NCBI RefSeq assembly: GCF_902705875.1
Contig: NZ_CACSIK010000001.1
Location: forward strand, 1,605,994 to 1,669,993
Origin: Zhongshania aliphaticivorans
GTDB lineage: Bacteria > Pseudomonadota > Gammaproteobacteria > Pseudomonadales > Spongiibacteraceae
Direction: 5' to 3'
DNA: 64,000 nt
Shown here: positions 8,901-17,714 of the stretch, piece by piece
How positions within the stretch are numbered: position 1 is the stretch's first letter
Layout: every line of letters starts with the position of its first letter
Notes under the pieces: generated by a model
The model's database searches: none
The model's input: the letters and a program-made list of their open reading frames with translations, nothing else
What the model was told of the DNA's origin: nothing
Translations under genes and position numbers: made by a program

Positions 8901-10082
8901 ATGAATACACATTCTCCCCAAAGCATTTTGTTGGTGCAGCAAGCGGATGCCGTACATTTTGAGCTAGTTGCCTCCTTGGAAAAGCTTGGCTTGTCGGTTC
9001 TTGCTATAACAGAATGTTCGCTTGCCATGCAGGGGTTTAGAGAAGAAGACATAGATATCGTCATGGTTGATATCGATTTCCCCGAGGATCGTGGTATAGA
9101 CCTTCTTGGGAAAATGGCAGCTGACCCTCGAGAGCTACCTCTTATTGGCGTGTCGCGCCGCAAAAGCTTAGCGGATGTTGTTGAGGCGGTGCGTCATGGT
9201 GCGACAGATTATCTTATGTTGCCGCCAGAGAACTTGGATGTTATTCGCCATGTTATTGATCGAGCCGTTGAACGTGGCGCCTTAAAGCGCGAGAATTTGG
9301 CTTACCGTACTCAACTAGAGAATGCTAACCGAGATTTGCTCGAAAGTTTGACCCTTTTGCAGCAAGATCAGCAGGCCGGTAAGCATGTTCAGCAACTTTT
9401 ACTCCCCGATACCCCCAAGCGCATTGGTGCTTACAGCTTCTGTCATTTCATTCTGCCCTCGCTGTATTTAAGTGGCGATTTTATTGATTATTTTATTGTT
9501 GGTGAAGATCACGCGGTTTTCTTTGTTGCCGATGTGTCAGGCCACGGAGCAAGTTCGGCGTTTGTCACGGTCTTTTTGAAAAATCTATTTGCTCGCAAAC
9601 GAAGCGATTTTTTACATCGTGACTCAACTGCTATTTTGTCGCCAGCCAAGATGCTTGATATTGCTAATCGTGAATTGCTTGAAATGGGTATTGGCAAACA
9701 CGTGACCATGTGCGTTGCAGCAATAGATTTACAATGCCATCAACTCCGTTACTCGGTTGCTGGCCACCTGCCTGCGCCAGCAATGGCAATAGATGGCAGT
9801 GCTGAATTTTTACCAGAACATGATATGCCTGTTGGTTTATTCGCTGATGCCGAGTACAGTGACCATGTGACCACCTTTCCGCCCGGTGCGGTTTTAACGT
9901 TGTTTTCGGACGGTATTTTAGAGGTGTTGGACAATGATACCCTTGAGGATAAAGAGCATGCTTTGCTTGATATACTCAATACTGGGGAAAGGATGTCTAC
10001 GGGGCTGGCAAAAACGTTTGGTCTATATGACTTAGACGATGCGCCAGACGATATAGCGATTTTAGTAGTGTGCAGGTCATAG
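8901..10082 (+). CDS. Receiver-PP2C phosphatase (RssB/HsbR-like), degenerate receiver
   Basis: A 393-residue two-domain regulator: receiver-like domain (about 8-125), a short coiled linker, and a SpoIIE/PP2C Ser/Thr phosphatase domain (about 170-390). Phosphatase metal ligands are present: SGDFIDYF, VADVSGHGASSAF, LFSDGILEV and PDDIAILVV. The receiver keeps Asp57 (VMVDID) but has Gln13-Gln14 where receivers carry an acidic pair, and Leu in DYLMLPP where Lys is conserved, so normal phosphorylation is doubtful. The ATG at 8901 with AAAGG upstream was preferred to the GTG at 8868. The next gene encodes a STAS protein, 3 bases on, the expected substrate. The closest known arrangement is Pseudomonas HsbR-HsbA. 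Confidence 0.85.
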   Translation: MNTHSPQSILLVQQADAVHFELVASLEKLGLSVLAITECSLAMQGFREEDIDIVMVDIDFPEDRGIDLLGKMAADPRELPLIGVSRRKSLADVVEAVRHGATDYLMLPPENLDVIRHVIDRAVERGALKRENLAYRTQLENANRDLLESLTLLQQDQQAGKHVQQLLLPDTPKRIGAYSFCHFILPSLYLSGDFIDYFIVGEDHAVFFVADVSGHGASSAFVTVFLKNLFARKRSDFLHRDSTAILSPAKMLDIANRELLEMGIGKHVTMCVAAIDLQCHQLRYSVAGHLPAPAMAIDGSAEFLPEHDMPVGLFADAEYSDHVTTFPPGAVLTLFSDGILEVLDNDTLEDKEHALLDILNTGERMSTGLAKTFGLYDLDDAPDDIAILVVCRS

Positions 10083-10085
10083 GTA

Positions 10086-10574
10086 ATGCAGCCTGGTCGG
10101 ATATTGGTAGCAGAACAAGATGGGGCGTTTGTTATCAAGTTAATTGGTGACGTACGACTAACGCTTTGTACAACTTTGGACGAGTTTTTCGACGAAATGT
10201 TATCTGTCGATGGCTTTGCCAGTGTTGTTGTTGATCTCTCGGATGCGTTGAACGTCGATAGTACAACCTTAGGTTTGCTGGCTAAGCTCGCGATTAAAGC
10301 CAAGGAACGATTCAAATTTGTTCCTGTTATTTTGTCTACGAATCCCGATATAACCCGTATTTTACAAAGTATGGGCTTTGACCGTGTTTTTAATGTCAGA
10401 GAAGAGCCCTTATTGAATGATGAGGACCTCGGTGAGCTACCGGTTCTGCCTTGCAGTGAGGACGCGGTGAAGGCGCGTGTTTTGGAAGCGCATAGAACAC
10501 TAATGGGCTTAAGCGACAGCAATCACGCGAAGTTTCGAGAGCTGGTGTCGCTACTTGAAGGCCAGTGTTTTTAA
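10086..10574 (+). CDS. STAS-domain anti-sigma factor antagonist (HsbA-like)
   Basis: A 162-residue STAS protein. The phosphorylatable loop VDLSDALNVDSTTLG places Ser59 (or Thr60) at the usual phosphosite of anti-anti-sigma factors. A C-terminal extension of about 50 residues follows the STAS core. It sits 3 bases after the PP2C phosphatase gene and is likely its dephosphorylation target in a partner switch. The cognate anti-sigma/kinase and the output are not in the window; in Pseudomonas, HsbA acts on FlgM and a diguanylate cyclase, which cannot be shown here. Confidence 0.82.
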   Translation: MQPGRILVAEQDGAFVIKLIGDVRLTLCTTLDEFFDEMLSVDGFASVVVDLSDALNVDSTTLGLLAKLAIKAKERFKFVPVILSTNPDITRILQSMGFDRVFNVREEPLLNDEDLGELPVLPCSEDAVKARVLEAHRTLMGLSDSNHAKFRELVSLLEGQCF

Positions 10575-10581
10575 GCAAAGC

Positions 10582-11037
10582 TTACTGATTAATACCGGCT
10601 TTTTGAGTGGTGGTAAGTTTTGCTCGAATAAACTCGGTATGGGGTAGGTAGATAAGATCAGAAATTTTGCGAATTAAATGATCTTCATACTTATCAATTT
10701 GCCCATCCTCAATCGCCACCTCCCATAATGCGACAATCAGTTCGTATTTTTCTAAATTATTGCAATTGTCATTGATATACCGCGTAAATGGGTAGAGTGA
10801 TGTGCTGTCTTTGTTAATGGCGGCAGCATTTTTCATAAAATGCTCTATATCACTAAGCGATATGGAAAAGTGACGGATAAGTAGTTCTTTGATTTTGGCA
10901 ATTTCGGCCGGATCTTGTTGATAATCGGATTTGCTAACTTCAATAAGGAGCGCGGCAGCTGCGAGCTCCATAGTCATTGCACTGTTTTCTGGGGCATCAT
11001 CTGAGCCAGAGAAAAGCTGTTTTAATTTTTCAAACAT
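10582..11037 (-). CDS. TerB-like protein
   Basis: A 151-residue all-helical protein with the TerB (tellurite-resistance family) pattern: an acidic LLIEVSKSD helix, KIKELLIRHFSIS, and a second ALWEVAIEDGQIDKYEDHLIRKISDL helix pair. Such proteins bind metal in the Ter system, but single TerB-like genes are common and of unknown role. It starts 3 bases after the tal stop, so it is the last gene of a dusA-tal-terB run, and it converges with the STAS gene across 7 bases. Confidence 0.75.
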   Translation of the reverse strand: MFEKLKQLFSGSDDAPENSAMTMELAAAALLIEVSKSDYQQDPAEIAKIKELLIRHFSISLSDIEHFMKNAAAINKDSTSLYPFTRYINDNCNNLEKYELIVALWEVAIEDGQIDKYEDHLIRKISDLIYLPHTEFIRAKLTTTQKAGINQ

Positions 11038-11040
11038 TCT

Positions 11041-11991
11041 TTATGTCCATTCACTTAGCAGAGTTTCTAATTTAACTTGATCCACGGCAAAGGCGCGAAT
11101 CCCTTCAGCTAATTTTTCAGTCGCCATGGGGTCTTGATTAAGTGCCCAGCGGAAACCCGATTCAGTCACATCCAATTTTTGTAAATTGGAAAACGTCATA
11201 TCGGGGGCGAGTTGACGAAGTAGGGCTTCGTTACTGTCACTGAGTTCAGTCAGTAAGGCTGGGCTGATTGTGAGCCGGTCGCAGCCAGCCAATGCTTCGA
11301 TTTCACCGATGTTGCGAAAACTTGCGCCCATGACAATAGTTTTGTAATTGTGTTGTTTGTAGTAGCTATAAATCGAGACCACGGATTGCACTCCTGGGTC
11401 ATCGCTGGCGCTGCTCGGGGTGCTTCCACGAGCTACATGCCAGTCCAGGATTCTGCCTACGAAGGGAGAGATTAGTGTGGCGCCCGCTTCAGCGCAGGCT
11501 GCGGCTTGCACCAAGCTAAATAGCAGCGTGAGATTACACTCAATTCCTTCTTTTTCTAATACGGCAGCGGCTTGAATTCCTTCCCAAGTGGAGGCAAGTT
11601 TTATCAGTAGGCGATCTTTATCTATCCCTTTTCGTTGATAGAGTTCTGTAATATAACGTCCCTCTGAAATCATGGCTTCAGTATTGAAGGAGAGTCGTGC
11701 GTCAACTTCTGTTGATACTTTTCCGGGGACTAATTTAGTAATTTCAGTGCCAATTTCTACCGCTAATTGCGTGGCAGCTTGTTGCAGCCATTGAGCATCT
11801 CTCTCTCCGGGGCCTTGTGCTTCAATAACTCGTTGGACTAGTGGCTGGTATTGGGGTAGTAGCGCTGCTTTAAGGATGAGCGAGGGATTGGTGGTGGCAT
11901 CTTGGGGAGAAAACCCTCGAATCGCTTCTATATCACCGGTGTCTGCGACAACGTCGGTAAATTGTTTAAGTTGATCTAATTTACTACTCAT
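11041..11991 (-). CDS. tal: Transaldolase (TalB type)
   Basis: Pentose-phosphate enzyme exchanging a dihydroxyacetone unit between sedoheptulose 7-phosphate and glyceraldehyde 3-phosphate in the cytosol. The 316-residue length matches TalB. Visible motifs are ATTNPSL (residues 32-38), Schiff-base Lys131 in [11 protein letters not shown], the early Asp17, and [10 protein letters not shown]. Its start overlaps the end of dusA by 8 bases and terB follows closely, so the three are likely one transcript. Confidence 0.95.
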   Translation of the reverse strand: MSSKLDQLKQFTDVVADTGDIEAIRGFSPQDATTNPSLILKAALLPQYQPLVQRVIEAQGPGERDAQWLQQAATQLAVEIGTEITKLVPGKVSTEVDARLSFNTEAMISEGRYITELYQRKGIDKDRLLIKLASTWEGIQAAAVLEKEGIECNLTLLFSLVQAAACAEAGATLISPFVGRILDWHVARGSTPSSASDDPGVQSVVSIYSYYKQHNYKTIVMGASFRNIGEIEALAGCDRLTISPALLTELSDSNEALLRQLAPDMTFSNLQKLDVTESGFRWALNQDPMATEKLAEGIRAFAVDQVKLETLLSEWT

Positions 11992-13003
11992 TAATTAAGG
12001 TCCTTTTCTCTTGCATCATCAGCAAGGCTTGTTCGGCAAGCGTTAAGGCGTGTTCCAACACCTCAATACCGGCATTTGGCCGATGTGCATGCTCACTTAT
12101 GTAGCGTCTGAATAATCGGCCGCCAGGTTGCCCATTAAATATGCCTAAAAGATGGCGAGTTATGTGATTTAAGCGTGTTCCCAGCGCCAGTTCTGACTCA
12201 ATATAAGGGAACATATCGCGAACAACTTGATTTCGCGCAGCGACCTGTCGGTTTATACCGTAAAATTGCTGATCAACTTCAGCGAGTAGATACGGGGTTT
12301 GGTAAGCGCTGCGGCCCATCATAATGCCATCGACGTATGACAATTGCGAGGCGGCCTCGGGAATGGTTTGTAAGCCACCGTTGATGATGACATCAAGGTC
12401 GGGGAAGTCCACTTTTAGTTTATGAACTAGGTCGTAGTTCAACGGCGGAATTTCACGGTTTTCTTTGGGGCTCAGCCCTTGAAGCCATGCTTTTCTGGCG
12501 TGAACAATAATCGCGTCAGTTCCCGCATCATAAATAGCTGATACAAAATCCTGTAAAGGACCGTAGCCTTCTTGATCGTCTATACCAATTCGATGTTTTA
12601 CGGTAACGGGCAATGCGGTGACATCCTTCATTGCTTTTACGCAGTCTGCAACTAGGGACGGCCGAGACATTAAACAGGCGCCAAAGAAACCATTTTGGAC
12701 GCGATCAGAAGGGCAGCCACAGTTTAGGTTTATTTCATCATAACCCCATTGCTCAGCCAGCTTCACAGAACTAGCAAGTGCGGCGGGGTCACTACCGCCC
12801 AGCTGCAATGCGACAGGGTGTTCGATGTCACTGAAATTAAGATGACGACCAACATCGCCATGTAAAAGCGCCCCAGTGGTTACCATTTCGGTGTAAAGGA
12901 CTGCTTCAGTGGTCAACTGGCGCCAAAACACTCTGCAGTGTCGATCTGACCAGTCCAGCATGGGGGCCACGCAAAAGCGGCGATTAAGTGTTTTTTTATG
13001 CAT
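11984..13003 (-). CDS. dusA: tRNA-dihydrouridine synthase A
   Basis: FMN enzyme reducing uridines in the tRNA D-loop (U20/U20a in E. coli). Diagnostic pieces are [15 protein letters not shown] at the N-terminus, LQLGGSDP, the catalytic-cysteine segment [30 protein letters not shown], and IINGGLQT followed by [13 protein letters not shown]. The 339-residue length is typical of DusA rather than DusB or DusC. It is transcribed divergently from gltX. Confidence 0.94.
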   Translation of the reverse strand: MHKKTLNRRFCVAPMLDWSDRHCRVFWRQLTTEAVLYTEMVTTGALLHGDVGRHLNFSDIEHPVALQLGGSDPAALASSVKLAEQWGYDEINLNCGCPSDRVQNGFFGACLMSRPSLVADCVKAMKDVTALPVTVKHRIGIDDQEGYGPLQDFVSAIYDAGTDAIIVHARKAWLQGLSPKENREIPPLNYDLVHKLKVDFPDLDVIINGGLQTIPEAASQLSYVDGIMMGRSAYQTPYLLAEVDQQFYGINRQVAARNQVVRDMFPYIESELALGTRLNHITRHLLGIFNGQPGGRLFRRYISEHAHRPNAGIEVLEHALTLAEQALLMMQEKRTLINE

Positions 13004-13053
13004 CTGCCGCGAAATACCTCTGCGGGTGGGTGAATCTTGCCGCTTTCGACACG

Positions 13054-13059
13054 TATAAT
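13054..13059 (+). promoter_or_regulatory. Candidate -10 element for gltX
   Basis: A perfect TATAAT sits 76 bases before the gltX ATG. The sequence 17 bases upstream (TGAATC at 13031-13036) is a poor -35 match, so this is only a candidate. Confidence 0.4.
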
Positions 13060-13135
13060 GTCGCTCTTAACGGCCCGCTCGATTAAATACGGCGGTACTA
13101 AACATCTATTGTATTCAAATGGTAATAAACACTCC

Positions 13136-14620
13136 ATGACTGTTCGCACTCGAATTGCTCCTTCGCCCACAGGCGACCCACATGTCGGCACGGCTTATAT
13201 CGCCTTATTTAACTATTGTTTTGCTAAAAGTCAGGGTGGCGAATTTGTACTTCGTATAGAAGATACTGATCAGCAGCGCTCTACACCCGAGTCGGAGCAG
13301 GCGATTTTAGATTCTTTGAAGTGGTTGGGTTTGGAGTGGGCAGAGGGACCAGATGTCGGAGGCGCACATGGCCCGTATCGACAAAGTGAGCGAAGTGATA
13401 TCTACAAAGCGCACTGCGAGCAATTACTTGCCGCAGGCCACGCCTTTAGATGCTATAGAACAGCTGAAGAATTAAATACCTTACGAGAGCAGCGCAGAGC
13501 CGCGGGTGGCCACACAGCTTTAAAATACTCAGATTTAAAGCTTGATGAAGCTGAGTACGCTCGTCGTGAAGCAGCAGGTGATGTGTATGTGATTCGTATG
13601 CATGTGCCTGAAGAAGACGGACGTTGTGAAGTAGATGATTTATTGCGTGGTAAAATTGAATTGGAATGGGGGCAGGTTGACGCCCAGATTCTACTAAAAT
13701 CAGATGGCTTGCCAACCTACCACTTGGCGAATGTGGTTGATGACCACCTAATGGGCATTACCCACGTATTACGTGGTGAGGAATGGATTAACTCAGCCCC
13801 AAAACATAAGCTTTTGTACCAGTATTTCGGCTGGGAGATGCCGGTACTGTGTCATCTCCCGCTTTTGCGAAACCCTGATAAAAGTAAATTAAGTAAGCGT
13901 AAAAACCCGACGAGTATTTGGTACTACCAGCGTATGGGTTTTATGCCGGAAGCCTTACTCAATTATCTAGGCCGGATGGGCTGGTCTATGCCAGATGAGA
14001 GTGAGAAGTTTAGCTTACAAACCATGATTGATCACTTTGATGTGACTCGAGTTAGCTTGGGTGGGCCAATATTTGATGTTGAAAAATTGCGTTGGCTAAA
14101 CGGCTTATGGCTTAGAGAAGATTGTAGTGTAGAGCAACTTGCTGATCGTATGCAGGAGTGGGCTTTAAATCGTGACATGCTATTGAAAATGTTACCGCAT
14201 GTGCAGTCTCGTATCGAAGTATTTAGTGATATGGCCCCGTTGGTGGGGTTCTTTCTGTCCGGGATGCTACCGTTAAACTCTGCTAGTTTTTCGGGATCTA
14301 ACTTGAGTGAAGAAGAGTTGGTTACGCTCCTTCAATGCACCGCATGGCGTTTAGAGTCTTTGGTTGATTGGCAGCGTGATCGTATCTTTGCTGAGGTTAA
14401 GTCGCTGGCGGATGGTCTCGGTATCAAGCTTAAAGATTTTATGCCGCCTCTTTTTGTAGCTATAGCTGGCACTACCTCGTCTATTTCTGTTGTCGATTCA
14501 ATGGAAGTATTAGGTCCTGATATGAGTCGTGCGCGCTTGCGGCATGCAATCGACGCCTTAGGTGGTGTTGGTAAAAAGCGTTTAAAGAAGCTGGAAAAGC
14601 AATATCAAGAGCTTGGATAA
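13136..14620 (+). CDS. gltX: Glutamyl-tRNA synthetase
   Basis: Class I synthetase charging tRNA-Glu. The HIGH-type motif is in [16 protein letters not shown] at residues 6-21, and the KMSKS-type motif KLSKRKN is near residue 251. The ATG at 13136 gives [13 protein letters not shown], the standard family start, and 494 residues; the upstream in-frame ATG at 13037 would add 33 unrelated residues. No zinc-binding Cys cluster is obvious in the catalytic domain. Transcription is divergent from dusA. Confidence 0.95.
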   Translation: MTVRTRIAPSPTGDPHVGTAYIALFNYCFAKSQGGEFVLRIEDTDQQRSTPESEQAILDSLKWLGLEWAEGPDVGGAHGPYRQSERSDIYKAHCEQLLAAGHAFRCYRTAEELNTLREQRRAAGGHTALKYSDLKLDEAEYARREAAGDVYVIRMHVPEEDGRCEVDDLLRGKIELEWGQVDAQILLKSDGLPTYHLANVVDDHLMGITHVLRGEEWINSAPKHKLLYQYFGWEMPVLCHLPLLRNPDKSKLSKRKNPTSIWYYQRMGFMPEALLNYLGRMGWSMPDESEKFSLQTMIDHFDVTRVSLGGPIFDVEKLRWLNGLWLREDCSVEQLADRMQEWALNRDMLLKMLPHVQSRIEVFSDMAPLVGFFLSGMLPLNSASFSGSNLSEEELVTLLQCTAWRLESLVDWQRDRIFAEVKSLADGLGIKLKDFMPPLFVAIAGTTSSISVVDSMEVLGPDMSRARLRHAIDALGGVGKKRLKKLEKQYQELG

Positions 14621-14707
14621 AGCCTCTAATGGTTTTTAGTGGTGGCTTATTTACTGTCGGGTTTTAGCCGGTAATTGTAGAAAAATGAGTGAATTCAAGA
14701 TGGTGTG

Positions 14708-14736
14708 TTGACAAGTTTGGGGGCTGGCCGTAATAT
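14708..14736 (+). promoter_or_regulatory. Sigma-70 promoter of tRNA-Ala
   Basis: Consensus TTGACA at 14708-14713, a 17-base spacer, and TAATAT at 14731-14736. The following discriminator GCGC is GC-rich, as in stringently controlled stable-RNA promoters. The predicted start near 14743 leaves a leader of about 10 bases before the mature tRNA. Confidence 0.85.
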
Positions 14737-14752
14737 GCGCAGCCTCCACTTT

Positions 14753-14828
<76 letters not shown>

Positions 14829-14835
14829 AAGTTTT

Positions 14836-14865
14836 AAAAAAACCGCGTAATAGCGGTTTTTTTTT
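14836..14865 (+). terminator. Rho-independent terminator of tRNA-Ala
   Basis: An A7 run, CCGC (14843-14846), a 6-base loop, GCGG (14853-14856) and T9. The A and T runs pair to extend the stem. It lies eight bases after the encoded CCA. Confidence 0.88.
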
Positions 14866-14993
14866 GCCTGAATTTTATACCTTAAGCTTAGTTAGTCGTT
14901 ATTGGCATGGATGAGTGGTTAGGCAAGTTCAGTATGAGCTGCCATACTGTGTGTGAATGAATATAACGAATCTATCAATGGAGTAATGAATTA

Positions 14994-15272
14994 GTGTCGA
15001 CTATTTCGATTCGCCAACAACATAATAAAAGCCCAGAAGAACTCCGCAGTTTAATAGAACAGATGACGGTAAAGTTGGAGCAGCGTTATCAGCTGAATAC
15101 GCGCTGGTTGAGTAGTAACGAAGTCGAAGTGGCGCGTTCAGGTATCAAGGGCCGAATATCTTTGGGTAGTGACGAAGTGGCTGTAGATATCAAGCTGGGT
15201 TTAATGATGGGGGCATTTAAGTCGACCATTCAGAGTGAAATTACACGCTCAATGGCAGAAAAACTGAGCTGA
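14994..15272 (+). CDS. Polyhydroxyalkanoic acid system family protein
   Basis: A 92-residue protein resembling the small PHA-granule-region family (PF09650 type): an amphipathic N-terminal helix (PEELRSLIEQMTVKLEQRY), a central beta part (GIKGRISLGSDEVAVDIKLG) and a C-terminal helix. The start is GTG at 14994 with GGAG 10 bases upstream; the ATG at 14986 runs into a stop after two codons. No phaC or phasin gene is nearby, so a PHA role is by family only. Confidence 0.72.
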   Translation: MSTISIRQQHNKSPEELRSLIEQMTVKLEQRYQLNTRWLSSNEVEVARSGIKGRISLGSDEVAVDIKLGLMMGAFKSTIQSEITRSMAEKLS

Positions 15273-15368
15273 TAAAATTACAGAACTAATAGCCGTGTTA
15301 GGGAATTTTTTATAATAAGAAAGGTTCTAATGGTCATGATTAATGGCTATTGGAGGTTTGGATAAGAA

Positions 15369-16772
15369 ATGATTAACTCGTTGCGGCAGGTTCATACTTC
15401 GCGTTCTTTTTTACGCAAAGCGTTAATTTTTGTGTGTTTAGTAAGTTTGGCGCAAGGTAGCTGGGCTTTTTTCCCTACCGAGGATGGCGAGGGTAGAGCT
15501 CTTCCTAGCCTCGCGCCAATGCTTAAAACGGTCAATCCGGCCGTTGTTAATATTTCCACTTACACAACCCGCACTATCCGTCAGAATCCCTTGTTAAATG
15601 ACCCTTTTTTTAGGCGTTTTTTTAATGTTCCAGAGCAACAACTGCAGCAGCCGCAGCAACGCCGCACGCAGAGCGCAGGCTCGGGGGTCATTATTGATGC
15701 TAAAAAAGGCATCGTATTAACGAACCATCATGTTATTGACGGTGCAAATGAGATTACCGTCGGTATGGAAGATGGTCGTAACTATACCGCGACCCTAATA
15801 GGTTCGGATCCGGATGTAGATATTGCGGTATTAGAAATCGAAGCAGATGAACTTACCGCTGTAAAATTGGCAGACTCTGAACATTTGGAAGTGGGCGATT
15901 ACGTTGTCGCCATTGGCAATCCCTTTGGCTTGGGGCAAACCGTTACTACGGGTATTGTGAGTGCACTTGGCCGTACTGGTTTGGGTATTGAGGGCTATGA
16001 AAATTTTATTCAAACTGATGCCTCAATAAATCCCGGCAATTCTGGTGGTGCTTTGGTCAATTTACGTGGCGAGTTGGTTGGGGTAAATACCGCAATTCTA
16101 GCGCCCTCGGGTGGTAATGTAGGGATTGGTTTTGCTATACCCATTAATATGGCCAAGGTGAGCATTGATCAGATTATTGAGCATGGAGAGGTTCGCCGGG
16201 GTCAGTTAGGTGTTGTTATTCAGGATTTAACTCCAGAGCTTGGAGATGCTTTTGATTTAGAAAAGCATCAGCGAGGGGCTGTGATAGCAGAAGTACAACC
16301 CGGTTCGGCTGCGGAAAAAGCTGGCTTGAAAGTGGGGGATGTAGTTATCGATGTCGATGGTAAAGACATTCAGAGCTCTGCCCAATTACGTAATGCCGTT
16401 GGTCTAAAGCGGGTTGGCGATCGTATAAGTGTCACTGTTTTGCGAGAGGGTAAACGCAAGACGTTTAAAGCAAGGCTCGCAGTTGCGTCCGATGGCAAAT
16501 CGTTGATGGCCAGTAACGATATTGCCAGTGATATTTTAAAAGGCGTGACGCTTCGAGACGCTGAGGAGCGCCAAGGTGTTCTGGTGACAAACGTTGAACG
16601 TAGTGCCGAAGCGGCAGGTAAATTACTTCGGGGAGATTTAATTGTTTCGGTTAACCAGCGTCGTGTTGCTGATATTGAGCAATTTAGCGAAGTATTGAAA
16701 GTGAGCAAAGGGCGCTTATTGTTGCGGGTATTACGGGGGCAAATGGCGCTCTGGGTTGTATTGGAACCCTAG
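15369..16772 (+). CDS. degQ: DegP/DegQ-family periplasmic serine protease
   Basis: HtrA-type periplasmic protease and chaperone. It has an N-terminal signal peptide (hydrophobic stretch near 17-33, cleavage after SWA), a trypsin-like domain with triad His121 (TNHHVI), Asp151 (DPDVDIAV) and Ser225 (NPGNSGGAL), then two PDZ domains (about 265-350 and 375-465). The 467 residues and Q-linker (QQLQQPQQRR) resemble DegQ/MucD. No sigma-E or muc genes are adjacent. GGAGG lies about 12 bases before the ATG, a slightly long spacing. Confidence 0.93.
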   Translation: MINSLRQVHTSRSFLRKALIFVCLVSLAQGSWAFFPTEDGEGRALPSLAPMLKTVNPAVVNISTYTTRTIRQNPLLNDPFFRRFFNVPEQQLQQPQQRRTQSAGSGVIIDAKKGIVLTNHHVIDGANEITVGMEDGRNYTATLIGSDPDVDIAVLEIEADELTAVKLADSEHLEVGDYVVAIGNPFGLGQTVTTGIVSALGRTGLGIEGYENFIQTDASINPGNSGGALVNLRGELVGVNTAILAPSGGNVGIGFAIPINMAKVSIDQIIEHGEVRRGQLGVVIQDLTPELGDAFDLEKHQRGAVIAEVQPGSAAEKAGLKVGDVVIDVDGKDIQSSAQLRNAVGLKRVGDRISVTVLREGKRKTFKARLAVASDGKSLMASNDIASDILKGVTLRDAEERQGVLVTNVERSAEAAGKLLRGDLIVSVNQRRVADIEQFSEVLKVSKGRLLLRVLRGQMALWVVLEP

Positions 16773-16801
16773 TAAGCCTGAATAAAAACTGAGGAGCAGT
16801 T

Positions 16802-17398
16802 ATGAAAAAACTAGTGCTAACGCTTGTGATGTTAATGTTAGGGGCTTGTGCCGGGGTGCCAGTGTCTACTGATTATTCACAAAGCTATGATTTTAGTAAT
16901 GTGTCTAGCTATGCATGGCTGCTCCCGCCAATGAATAAAAAATCAGAAGTGGATAATGATTTGATTCGGGAGCGGGTCATTAATGCCGTCGATATGCAGC
17001 TTACTGCCAAAGGCATGAAAGAGGTGAGTGCTGGTGATGGGCCGTCAGTATTACTAAGTTATCAGCTAGGCCAAGAAGATAAAATTGCTATTGATAATAT
17101 CGGCTCATGGTATACCCATTTTGGATACTACCCTTGTTACCGGTGTAATCCCCGTGGCCGTCATGGCTATATTGGTGCTAGCCATTTTTATAATGATGAT
17201 CTTTGGGTGCGCAACTATAAAGAGAGCACCTTAATGGTTGATGTTATTGCCCCAGAATCTAAGAAATTGCTGTGGCGAGGGACTACCAAGCGGGTAATAC
17301 CTACATTGAAAACCCCAGAAGAGCGCCGATTGTACGTATTGGAAACGGTGTCAGCTATTCTTGCAGAATTTCCTCCTGGTTCTGCCGTGGCGCATTGA
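16802..17398 (+). CDS. DUF4136 lipoprotein
   Basis: A 198-residue predicted lipoprotein: short signal peptide with lipobox LGAC (Cys16), then the DUF4136 pattern (a DFSNVSSYAWL strand near the N-terminus, NDLIRERVINAVDMQLTAKG, and LMVDVIAPESKKLLWRGT near the C-terminus). GAGGAG precedes the ATG. It follows degQ by 29 bases and may be co-transcribed. Function is unknown; a central Cys-Tyr-Arg-Cys patch (YPCYRCNPRG) is notable. Confidence 0.82.
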   Translation: MKKLVLTLVMLMLGACAGVPVSTDYSQSYDFSNVSSYAWLLPPMNKKSEVDNDLIRERVINAVDMQLTAKGMKEVSAGDGPSVLLSYQLGQEDKIAIDNIGSWYTHFGYYPCYRCNPRGRHGYIGASHFYNDDLWVRNYKESTLMVDVIAPESKKLLWRGTTKRVIPTLKTPEERRLYVLETVSAILAEFPPGSAVAH

Positions 17399-17426
17399 TA
17401 TTATTCAATATTTTGTTGGCGGGTCC

Positions 17427-17455
17427 TTGCATGTCTGTTGGCTTTCGTCGACAAT
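17427..17455 (+). promoter_or_regulatory. Candidate sigma-70 promoter for SRP RNA
   Basis: TTGCAT at 17427-17432, a 17-base spacer, GACAAT at 17450-17455, then a GC-rich discriminator. The predicted start near 17462 would give about 33 bases of leader before the mature RNA, compatible with RNase P trimming as known for E. coli 4.5S RNA. Confidence 0.5.
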
Positions 17456-17494
17456 AGCGCCCGCGTTAAAGCAGTGCTCTAACGTGTCTTCTGC

Positions 17495-17607
17495 GGTGGT
17501 CCTTCTGGTCCCCTCGCAACGATAAATAGCAAACCCCGCCAGGCCCGGAAGGGAGCAACGGTAGTTATTGACTCGTGTGCCGGGGTGTGGCTAGTTGGGC
17601 CGCCACC
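17495..17607 (+). ncRNA. ffs: Signal recognition particle RNA (4.5S, small type)
   Basis: About 113 bases forming one long hairpin: GGTGG at 17495-17499 pairs with CCACC at 17603-17607. The conserved Ffh-binding apex is present, with the GGAA tetraloop (17547-17550), AGGCCCGGAAGGGAGCA and the matching CGTGTGCCGGGGTG strand. It guides inner-membrane proteins to the Sec translocon with Ffh. Ends are estimated from pairing. It lies directly upstream of dnaX, and any reading frame extended into it is artefactual. Confidence 0.95.
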
Positions 17608-17714
17608 AAGCCCTTACTCTGATCATCATCTGTGTTAGTTTTCTACTTCTATCATTGGTTTATGTCCTTGCTGGGCTGGTGTATCCTTGCCGCTTGCATG
17701 CTAGGAATTGTTCG

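Noticed and set aside
9749..10522. Long antisense open frame (257 codons) opposite the phosphatase and STAS genes
   Set aside because: It spans two well-supported genes on the other strand, has no ribosome site and shows no recognisable domain.
17595..17714. Extended dnaX start overlapping the SRP RNA gene
   Set aside because: The 40 extra residues are hydrophobic and non-homologous, and the region is occupied by the 3' end of ffs; the ATG at 17715 has a ribosome site and the family N-terminus.
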